Positions 52,055 to 62,700 of a stretch of 64,000 nt of DNA are shown one piece after another. Both the position numbers and the translations under genes were made by a program. The DNA comes from Derxia gummosa DSM 723. Its GTDB lineage: Bacteria > Pseudomonadota > Gammaproteobacteria > Burkholderiales > Burkholderiaceae_E. Each line of letters opens with the position of its first letter. The stretch's first letter is position 1. The stretch is taken from assembly GCF_000482785.1 (NCBI RefSeq), contig NZ_AXWS01000007.1:1054001-1118000 (forward strand). The letters are read 5' to 3'. The notes under the pieces are model-generated. The model worked only from the letters and a program-made list of their open reading frames with translations. It had not been told where the DNA came from and ran no database searches.

Positions 52055-53752
52055 TTGCGAGCCCGATACACGTTCGCGGCAATCGTCGCGACCCTGAGTC
52101 TTGTCGATGTCGCCCTGGGTCAGACGGTACCGATCGGGAATGTGCTGCCCCAGATCCCGGAACCCCGTCCCGACTTCCGCCGCGACACCCTCCCGCCCGA
52201 ACAGGCCGCGCCCGTCGCGCGAGAACTGGGCAAGCCCGACGACGACATCACGATCGACGTGACGGACTACAGGATCGAAGGCGGCCCTCCCGAACTCGCA
52301 GCGCTCGCCAAGGACATCACCCGCGGCTTCACCGGTCCGCATCGGCATTACGAAGACCTGATCAACGCCGTCAATGCCGTCACGCGGCATCTCCAGGGAG
52401 AGCTCGGCTACTACCTCGGCTATGCCTACCTGCCCGAGCAGGTTCCGGAGAACGGTGTCGTGCGCATAGCGGTGCTCGAAGGCTGGCTCGACCGTGTGGA
52501 CGTGGTCTGGCCAGCCGAGCCGCTGCCGGTCGATCGCGAAGTCGTCCAGCGCTACCTCGACCACTTCGTGCCCGGCGCGGTACTGACCGTGCGCGAGGTC
52601 GAGCGGACCATCTTCCTGCTCAACGACCTGCACGGCATCAGCGTGCGCTTCGAGGTGAGGTCGGGCAGCCGGCCGGGCACCGCGCGGCTCGTGGCCCATC
52701 CTGTCGCCGAGCGCAACCTGGCGGCCCGCGTCGACATCGACAACTTCGGCTCGCGCTACTCGGGCCTCATGCGCGCGGCCGTGGGCGCCGACTGGGCCAG
52801 CCCCGGCGGCCGCGGCGACAAGCTCTCGGTCAACGCGCTGACGACCACCGACGCCGGCCTGCGCTTTGCGCTCGCGGGCTATTCGCGCCCGGTCGGCGAT
52901 GACGGCCTGAAGATCGGCGCGACCTTGTCCTTCGTCGAGTACGGGCTGGACCGGACGCTCCTGCCGCTCGATCTCCACGGTCATGCCTTCGCGAGCACGG
53001 GCTATGCGCTCTACCCGATCGTCCGGTCGCGCAACCTCAACACCTTCGTGCTCGCGAGCATCGAGCAGAAGTCCTACTCCGACGCCCAAGGCGCAAACGG
53101 CATCGACACCGACAAGCACACCAACTCGCAGTCGCTTTCGCTGTCGGGCGATTTCCGCGACAGCCTCGCGGGCGGCGCCGTCAGCACCTACGAACTGAGC
53201 TACTCGACGGGCAAGCTCATCTACGACTCGCCGCGCCCCGCCGGGCTCGACAACCCCGAGCGCTACGCCAAGGCCAACTACGCCTACACGCGACTGCAAT
53301 CCGTCATTAACGGCCGGCTGCTCGGCTACCTGAACCTGCGCGGCCAGCGCGCCCGCACCAACCTCGACACGACCGAACAGTTCCGCATCGGAGGGCCCGA
53401 AGGCGTGCGCGCCTTCGCGCCGGGCGAAGGCACGGGCGACGAAGGCGTGCTCGTCACGGGCGAACTGCGCCTACTGCCGCCCGAGGCCCTGCTCGGCAGC
53501 CTGGCGCGCGAGTTCGTCGTCAGCGCCTTCTACGACTGGGGGCGCTGGCGCGCTCGCCGCGACGAGAGCGGCCAGCCGTCCAGCTTCATCAATCACGGAA
53601 TCCTGTCCGGCGGCGGCGTCGGCGGTGCCTGGGAAGGCGGGCGCGACTTCATCGCCAAGGCCAGCGTGGCCTGGCGGGGCCGGGGCGCCGCGGTCGCCGA
53701 CCCGAGCAACCGCAACCCGCGCATCTACTTCCAGCTGACCCGCAAGTTCTGA
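52055..53752 (+). CDS. Two-partner secretion transporter TpsB (ShlB/FhaC/HecB family)
   Basis: A 565-residue outer-membrane pore that exports the adjacent TpsA protein. The start is a TTG at 52055, chosen because AGGAG lies 7 bases upstream and a signal peptide follows at once (RARYTFAAIVATLSLVDVALG). POTRA-1 (about 70-145, ITIDVTDYRIEGGPPELA) and POTRA-2 (about 147-220, VVRIAVLEGWLDRVDVVW) precede a 16-strand barrel. The conserved loop-6 motif is IGGPEGVRAFAPGE, where the Arg of V-R-(G/A)-(Y/F) is present. The last strand ends FQLTRKF with C-terminal Phe. It lies 33 bases before tpsA. Confidence 0.92.
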   Translation: MRARYTFAAIVATLSLVDVALGQTVPIGNVLPQIPEPRPDFRRDTLPPEQAAPVARELGKPDDDITIDVTDYRIEGGPPELAALAKDITRGFTGPHRHYEDLINAVNAVTRHLQGELGYYLGYAYLPEQVPENGVVRIAVLEGWLDRVDVVWPAEPLPVDREVVQRYLDHFVPGAVLTVREVERTIFLLNDLHGISVRFEVRSGSRPGTARLVAHPVAERNLAARVDIDNFGSRYSGLMRAAVGADWASPGGRGDKLSVNALTTTDAGLRFALAGYSRPVGDDGLKIGATLSFVEYGLDRTLLPLDLHGHAFASTGYALYPIVRSRNLNTFVLASIEQKSYSDAQGANGIDTDKHTNSQSLSLSGDFRDSLAGGAVSTYELSYSTGKLIYDSPRPAGLDNPERYAKANYAYTRLQSVINGRLLGYLNLRGQRARTNLDTTEQFRIGGPEGVRAFAPGEGTGDEGVLVTGELRLLPPEALLGSLAREFVVSAFYDWGRWRARRDESGQPSSFINHGILSGGGVGGAWEGGRDFIAKASVAWRGRGAAVADPSNRNPRIYFQLTRKF

Positions 53753-53785
53753 TCGCGCAACCCGCCCTTCCCCGTCGAGCCCGCC

Positions 53786-56700
53786 ATGACTTCACAGCCT
53801 CGCACCATCGCGTCGACCGGCGCCCAGCGCCGTCCCTCCCTGCGACCCCTGAGCATCGCGCTCATGCTCATCGGCGGCCGTGCCTTCGCGCTGCCGGAAG
53901 GCCCCACCGCCACCTTCGGCGAAGCCACCGTCACGAACACGTCCCGGACGACGATGCGCATCGACCAGACGAGTGCGACCGCCGGCATCGACTGGCGGAG
54001 TTTCTCGATCGGCGCGAACGAGCGGCTCACCGTCATGCAGCCCTCGGCGGCGGCGGTGCTGCTCAACCGGGTCACGGGCTGGGATCCATCGAGCATCCTC
54101 GGCCAGATGGTGGCCAACGGACGCATCTACCTCGTGAATCCGAACGGCATCGTCTTCGGCGCCGGAGCGCGCGTGAACGTGGGCGGACTGGTCGCGACGA
54201 CGATGAACGTCTCGAACCCGAACGTGATCTCTGGCGGACCACTGGCGCTGTCGGGCACGACCGGCAGCGTCGTCAACGAGGGCAGCATCAGCGCGCCGGC
54301 CGGCACCGTGGTGCTGGCCGCGCCCCAGGTCACGAACCGGGGCGCGATCGAGGCGGCACGGGTGGGTCTGGCGGCCGCCACCGAAGTGCTGGTGGACGTG
54401 GAAGGCGACGGGCTGCTGTTCTTCAACGTCAAGGCGAGCGATGTCGACACCAGGCTCGAACAACTCGGCGGCGTGACTGCCGACAACTTGGCTGAACTGC
54501 GCGCGGCGGCGCGCGCGGGCTTCGCCGGCACCGTGCTCAATACCGAGGGCCTGGTGCGCGCGCGCGGCCTGAGCAGCCAGGGCGGGCGTGTCGTCATCGG
54601 CGGAGGCGACACCGGCATCGTGGCGGTGGCCGGCACTGTCGACGCGAGCAGCGCGACAGGTCAGGGAGGCTCGGTCACAGTCACCGGCGACAAGGTGCTG
54701 CTGGACAGCACGGCGCATGTCCACGCGAGCGGTGCGACAGGCGGCGGCTCGGTCCGCATTGGCGGCGATCTCCACGGCGCCGGCAACGAGGTGCGGAACG
54801 CGTCGATGGTGACGGTACGCGCCGGCGCGACGATCGCCGCGGACGCCACCGGCACGGGCGACGGCGGGCGGGTGATCGTCTGGTCGGACGAGGCGACGCG
54901 CTACGCCGGCGCGATCACGGCGCGGGGTGCTGGCAGCGGCTCGGGCGGCTTCGCGGAGGTGTCTGGCAAGACGATGCTGGCCTTCGGGGGCACGGCCGAT
55001 CTTAGTGGCGCGCCGGGGCGCAATGGCACGCTGCTGCTAGATCCACGAAACATCAGCATCGTGGACGGCACCGGCACGGATCTCGCCTCGCCCACGCTGG
55101 TCTTCGGAACCGGCGGCGGCACGGACAGCCTGATCAACGCCGACTCGGTGAGCCGCCAACTCGACGCCGGCGGCAGCGGCACCGACGTGCGGCTCCAGGC
55201 AACCAACAACATCACCGTGGGCGCGGAGGTCACCGGCACCAAGGCCGGTTCGCTCACGCTCGAGGCCGGCAACAGCATCGCGGTGAACGCCGACCTGAAC
55301 GTGGCGGGCGGCATCGCACTCAACGCTAACGCTGGCGCTTCCGCGACCAACGCTGGTGGCGTGACGCTCGCCGCCGGCGTGGCGCTGAACGCAGGCAGCG
55401 CGGCGGTCACCATCTCGAACACGGGCAGCAGCGGCACCAACAGCCTGAACGGCAACAGCATCACCTCGGGCAACCTCACGCTCGGCGCCGCGACGCTGTC
55501 GGGAACGGTCACGCTCAACGTCGGCGGCAACGGCATCGCCAGCGGACTCAGTGGCGCAGGCGCGCTGGTGAAGCGTGGTGACGGCACGCTGACGCTGTCG
55601 GGCGACAACAGCGGCCTGAGCGGCGGCATCACGGTGAATGACGCGGGCACGCTCGTCATCGGCCATGCCAACGCGCTGGGTTCCGGCGTGACCAGACTCA
55701 ACGGCAACTCGACGCTGGCCTTCACCGCGGCGGCGGACCCCAGGAACATCGTCGCTGGCGCCGGCAACACCATCGAGGCGCGCGGCGACACGCTGGCGCT
55801 GGCCAGCGATTTCGGTGCCGGTCACCTGCTCGTCAGCGGCGGCACGCTGGAACTCAATGGCCGCAGCAGCACGACCGAGGCCACCGTGACCGACATCCGC
55901 GTCACGGCCGGCACGCTCAGCCTGGGCGCCGACGATGTCCTGCATGGCGCCGCCGTCATCGTGTCCGGTGGGGCCGCCGGCAGCCCCACGCTCAACCTCA
56001 ACGACCACAACACGACAGCCGCGAGCTTCACGCTCGGCGGTACCGGTCCGGATGCGACCGGCAGCCTGAACGGCGGCGGCCAGCTCACCGCCGCGAGCCA
56101 TGTCCTGTTCGACGGCGCCATCAATGCCGATCTCGTCGGGGCCGTCAGCAAGGCCGCGACCGGTGCCACCAGCAACGGCACGGTGACGATCAACGGCCGC
56201 ATTGCCGGTGATCTGACGATCAATGGCGGCGCCGTGAACATCGACTCCGGCGGCGCAATCAACGACAACTCGTCGGTGACGGTGCATGACGGCGGAACGC
56301 TGATCATCGCCAACAGCATCAGGCTCGACAGCCTCACGCTCGGAGATGCCGAAGGCAGTGGCCTCGCGACGCTTACCGGCAGCGGTGCCGCGACGACCAT
56401 CCAGGCCAGCCGTTTCCTGCTGAATGCCGGCGAGGTCGGCGCCAACCTCCTCAGTGCCGGCGGCGCGGGGGCGATCACCAAGGCCAGCAACCGTACCGTG
56501 GTGCTCACGAGGGGCACCACGATGACCGACACGCTGGTCTCGGTGCAGGCCGGCGAACTCGATGTCAACGGCAGACTCATCACGACGCACGTCAACATCG
56601 CCGGCGGCACGCTCAAGCTGGGGGCGACCGGAAGCCTCCTGGCTCCGGAAGGCAGTCTCGCGGCGCCAAGCATGACGGTGGCGGGCAACACCGACGCCAA

Positions 56701-59700
56701 TGCCCGCTTCGACACCGGCGGCGGCACGGTCACGCTCGGCGGCCTCGTGCTCGGCAGCGGCGACGGTCTGGCCGGCAGCATTTCGGGAGGCGGCAGCATC
56801 GATGCCTCCACCGCGACGCTGCATCGCGGCACGGTCGACACCGTGCTCTCAGGCGTCACGGTCACCAAGACCGCCGACGGCAGCACGACCGGCGGCACGG
56901 TCACGCTGGACTCGAACGGCCGCATCGTCGCCGCCTCGCTTGTCATCGAGGAGGGCACGCTCGCGCTGGGCGGCTCCGACCGCATCGGCGACATAACCTC
57001 GGTCACGCTGGCCTCGACCAACTACGCAACCGCCGCCGGCCGCGCCGTGCTCGCCCTCGGCACCAACGACGAGACGATCGGCAATCTCGTGCTCACGAGC
57101 GGCGACGTGACCGGCAGCGGCAGACTGTCGATCACCTTGCCCGGCACGGGCGGCCAGTTCAATGTCGTCCAGGGCAGCATCTCGGCCAACCTCGATGGCG
57201 GCGCGACCTTGACCAAGACCGGCAACGGCACGGTCACCCTCGGTGGCGACAACAGCGGACTCACCGGCCCCATCGTGGTGACCGAAGGCGTGCTCCAGAT
57301 CGGCCAGGCCGGCGGAACCAACGGCGGCACGGGCACCGGCGCCATCACACTCGACGGCGCGGCCGAGTTGCGCTTCGCGCGCGACGGCGATTACGAGGTG
57401 CGCAACAACCTGTCGGGCGCGGGCCGGATCCTCCGGCAGGGCGACGGCGTGCTCACGCTGAGCGGCAACGGGGCGGGGCGTACCGGCGCCACCGACATCA
57501 CCGGCGGCACGCTGGCCGTCGCGTCGGACACGGCGCTGGGAATGGGCCGCGCCACGCTGTCCGACGGCACGACGGTCGCATTCACGGCCGGTTACGACAC
57601 CACCGGCATCAGCGGCGGGATCGGCGGCACCGGCACGATCGAGCAGCGCGGCGGCGGCACCACGCTCATCCTGGGCGCCGACACAGCCGGGCTCGGCAGT
57701 CCCGACCTCCGGGTCACCGGCGGCACGATGCTCCTCGCCGGCTCGCGCGACGCGACGAACGTGACCGTCAACGGCGGCACGCTCCGGCTGGGCACGGACG
57801 AGGCACTGACCGCGAACACCGCGCTCACGATCGCGCGGACCGGCATCGCGCCGGCAGCGCTCGACCTTGCCGGCCACCACACGACCCTCAAGAGCGTCAC
57901 GCTCGGCACGGCGGACGGCGCGGGTGCGATCGGCAGCAGCGTTGCGGGATCCGGGGCTCGGCTGACGCTGGGCAGCGGCATCAGCAACCGCTACGACCTC
58001 GTCAACGGTGCGATCGACAACGCGCAACTGCTCGGCGGCAGCACGCACAAGACGGGGGACACGCTCGTCACCATCGGCACCGATGCGCGCATCGGCAGCG
58101 ACGGCACGACGGTGAGCGGCGGCGAACTGCGGCTCGCGGGCAGCGGCGGCGCGGGCAATCTCGGCGGACAGATCCTCATCGACGGCGGCAGGCTTTCCAT
58201 CAACGGAGCCGATGCGCTGACCGCGACCGCGAGCGTCACCGTCGCGGGCAGCGCCGGCGGCAACGCCGAGCTCGCGCTCGGCGCGAACACCGTGACGCTC
58301 ACGACGTTCCAGCTCGGCGATGCGGGCCTGACCGGCACGCTCAGCGGCGCGGGGGGCGGCAAGCTGACCGCGACCGGCGCCGATTCGGCCACCACGCCGG
58401 CCATCCGCCTCGTGGGCGGACAGATCGACGGTGTCGCGCTTTCGACCACCGACAGCCGCATCGTCAAGTCGGGCAACGGAACGGTGAGCACCAACGCCGG
58501 CATCACCGTGGCCAGCGACACGCCCGCCAATCGCCTGCTCTCCATCGAGGGCGGCACGCTCGAACTCGGCGCTTCGGGCCTGCTCGACGCTGGCGCGGCG
58601 CTGGTGGTCGCGACGGCCGCGGGGGCGTCCACGGCCACGCTCGACCTCAAGGGCTTCGATGCCGGCGTCGCCAGCGTGCGGCTCGGCGTCGCCGGCAGCG
58701 ACGCCGGCACTGCGGCCGCCGGCGCTGGCAGCATCACGGGCGGCGGCACGCTGACCGCGACCGACGGCTTCGACCTCCGCTCGGGAACGGTCGGCAGCAC
58801 GCTCGGCGATGCCGCGCACACCGAGGCCGCGACCAAGACCGGCTTCGGCGCCGTCACGCTCGCGAGCGGCGGCACGATCACCGGCGACCTCACGGTCCGC
58901 GAAGGCAGCCTGCAGGCGAACGGCCGGCTCTCGGGCAAGGTCATCGTCGTGGACGGCGGCACGCTGCTGCTGAACACCGCGGCGCAAACCTCGGCGACAC
59001 AGGTGACCGTCAGCGCCGGCACGCTGCAGCTCCAGAACGACGGCCTGCTCAATCCGCTGGCCGCGCTCACCGTGGCGCGCGGCGGCGACGCCGGCGCGAC
59101 GCTCGACTTCAACGGCCATACCGCCTCGGTCGCCGACTTCACGCTCGGCACGGTCGGCGGCGACACGAGCACGGGCACCGTCACGGGCGCGGGCGGCCTC
59201 GATTCGGCCGGCGGCTACGCATTGCGTTCGGGCACGGTCGCGACACGCCTCGGCAGCCATGCTTCGGGCGACGTGTTCGGCATGACCGGCGGCGGCACGG
59301 TTGCGGTGACCGCGACCGGCAGGCTCGACGGCGAAGTGCGGGTGGCGGAAGGTGGCCGGCTCGAAGCGACTGGCACGGTCGGCGCCGCCGGCCGCGACAT
59401 TCTCGTCACCGACGGCACGCTCGCGGTCAGATCGAACGCCGCGCTGGACGGCGACGCCGCGCTCACGGTGGCCGCGACCGGCACCGGCGCCGCCACGCTC
59501 GATCTCGGCAACGGCGCGGTGGCGCGGGCAGCCAGTCTCGTGCTCGGCGGCGCCGACGGTGGCCAGGCCGGTGCCGTGACCGGTGACGGCCGGCTCGACG
59601 CCGCGAGCTACACGCTCAACGCCGGCAGCATCGCCGGCAATCTGGGTGCGGGTTCCGCCATGAAGACCAGCGATGGCACGGTCACGCTCACCGGCGTGAT

Positions 59701-62700
59701 CGGCGCGGGCGCCGCCGTCGGCACGAGCAGTCTCGACATCCGGCAAGGCAGCGTGGTGCTCGGCGCCCCCGGCACCTTCGGCAGCAACACCCATGTCGCC
59801 GTCACCGGCGGCACGCTCGACCTCGCGGGCCATGCCGCGACGGCCGCCAGCGTCGCGCTCGCAGGCGGCGAGATCGCCAGCACGGGCGCCGACGCCGCCA
59901 ACGGTGTGCTCACGGCGGCCACCTACGACCTGCGATCGGGCACCGTCTCGGGCCATCTCGGCGGAGGCAGCGCGACGCTCTCGGCGGGCGGCACCGTCAC
60001 GCTGAGCGGCAGCATCGGCCGTGACGCGGCCGCCGGCCGCAGCACGATCACGATCGGCGAGGGCAGCACGCTCGCGCTGGCGGGCGAGGGCAACCATCTG
60101 GGCGACAACAGCAGCGTCACGCTCCGCGACGGCAGGCTCGCGCTCGGCGCGCTGAGCGAGACGGTCGGCAGCTTCGCCCTCGACGCAAGCAGCCAGACCG
60201 GCGGCGTGCTGGACGGCAGCGGCACGCTCACCGCGGCCAGCTACGCGCTCAGGCAGGGGACGATCAACGCCGGGCTCGGACTCGGCGATGCGGTCAAGTC
60301 CACCGACGGCAGCGTGCTGCTCGCCGGCACGCTCGGCATGGGCGCCGGCTCCGGCACGCAGAGCACACTCGACGTGCGGGGCGGCACGCTCACGCTGTCG
60401 GGCACGCTCGCTGGCGAAGGGCATATCGGCGATCTGGCGGCCGTCACGGTCAGCAGCGGCACGCTGGACCTCGCGGCGCTGTCCGAAACCGTCGGCGCGT
60501 TCACGCTGGCCGGCGGCAGGCTTGCCGGCAGCGCGACGCTGACCTCGGCCTCGGGCTACAACCTGCTGTCCGGCACGCTCGACGCCAACCTCGGCGCCGG
60601 TACCGCCACCAAGAACGACGACCCGCGTGATCCCGAGCACGGCACCGTCACGCTGACGGCGGACCGCCGCATCGCGGGCCCGGTGGTGGTGAACGCCGGA
60701 ACGCTGCTCGCGAACGGCAACATCGATGGCACGCAGATCACGATCACTGGCGGCAGGCTCGCGCTCGGCGCAGACGAGCGCCTCGACAACGGCGCGACGG
60801 TGGTCGTGGCGGGCGATGGCGCAACCCTCGACCTCGGCAGCCGGACCGAGACGGTCGCCACGCTTCGCCTCGGCAGCGCCGACGGCGCCCGGGCCGGGAC
60901 GATCACCGGCAGCGGCCGGCTCGTCGCCACCGACGGCTATGCGCTTGCCGCCGGCACGGTCGACGCCAATCTCGGCGCGGGCAGCGCCGCCAAGGACAGC
61001 ACCGGGGCGCTGAGCCTCACCGCCGGCCATTCGATCGCGGCCGACCTGACGGTCGCGGCCGGCACGATGACGGCCACGGGCAAGCTCGAAGGCGCGAACC
61101 TGCTGGTGACGGGCGGCAGGCTCACGGTCGGCGACGACGTGGCGGCGACGAGCATCACCGTCAACGGCGGCACCCTCGCGCTCGGTCACGCCGACGTGCT
61201 GAACCACAGCGCGACGCTCGACGTGAGCCAGACCGGCACCGTGACCGCGAATGTCGAGCTCGACGGTTTCACCGCCACGGTCAATGAAGTCATCGTCGGC
61301 GGCGCCGACGGCACGGGTGCCGGCCGCATCGGCGACAGCCCGGGCACAGGCAAGCTCGTGGCCGCCAACTACACGCTGCGTTCCGGCACGGTCGACGGCG
61401 CGCTCGGCGCCGGCACGCTGACCAAGACCACCGACGGCACGATCAGCCTGGGCGCCAGGATCGATGCCACGAGCATCTCGGTCAGGGGCGGCACGCTCGA
61501 ACTCACCGGCAACGAGCTTTTCGCGCCCGCGTCCGAGACGACCGTGGATGGCGGCACGCTTGCGCTCGCGGGCCATACGGTCACGACCGGCACGCTGCAT
61601 CTGCTGTCGGGCAGCGTCTCCGCCGACAACGCGGCGGGCACGCTCGGCATCACCACTCGCGCGAGCGCTGCGCTCAGTGGCAGCGCATTCGATCTGCGCG
61701 CGGGCAGCGTGTCGGCGGCACTTGCCGGCGAAGGCGCGCTCACCAAGACGACCGAGGGGACGGTCGTGCTCTCGGGCAGCAACCGCTTCACCGGCACCAC
61801 CACCGTGACCGAGGGCGTGCTGCGGCTCGCCAGCACGACCGGCACGGCGCTTGCCGATACGGGCGAGGTCATCATCAACGGCGACGCCGCGCACCTCGAT
61901 CTGGCCAGCGGCAACGCCGCCCGCAGCGAGACGGTCGGCGGCGTGACGCTGCTCAACGGCAGCATCACCGGCGGCGACCAGACGCTCGCGGCGTCCCACT
62001 TCAACGTCACGAAGGGCAGCATCTCGGCCCGCCTCGCCGATGCCGCCGGCAAGCATGCCGATCTGGTCAAGACCGGCACCGACACCGTCACCCTTTCCGG
62101 CAGCAACAGCTACACCGGCGGCACCACGGTGAATGCCGGCACGCTGCAACTCGCAAGCGCCGACGGAACCGCGCTCGCGGATACCGGCGCGGTGATGATC
62201 GACGGCGCGGGCGCGGTGCTGGCTCTCGCCAACACCAACGCCGGCGGGAGCGAGACGGTCGGTCAGGTCAGGCTCGTGAACGGCAGCATCGTCGGCGACG
62301 GCCAGACGCTCGCCGGCGTCGGCTTCACCGTGCAGCAGGGCAGCATCTCGGCGAACCTGACCGACGCGGCCGGCGTCCACGCCACCCTCGACAAGACCGG
62401 GGCCGGCAGCGTCACGCTGTCGGGCGTCAACCGCTACACCGGGACGACCACCGTCAACGGCGGCGACCTGCGCCTCGCGGGGGGACAGGCCATCGCCGAT
62501 GAATCCTCGGTGAGGGTCAACGCCAGTGCGCGCCTCGTACTGGACACGAGCGAGACCGTGGGTGATCTCGCCTTGGTCGGCGGCACGCTCGGCGCCGACC
62601 AGGTCTCGACCGCCGACCTCCTCGCCTCGTCCTCGGCGGCCGGCACGCCTCTCCTGCTGACGATCAGCGCCGGTCACAAGGCCACGCTCTCGGGGGGCGC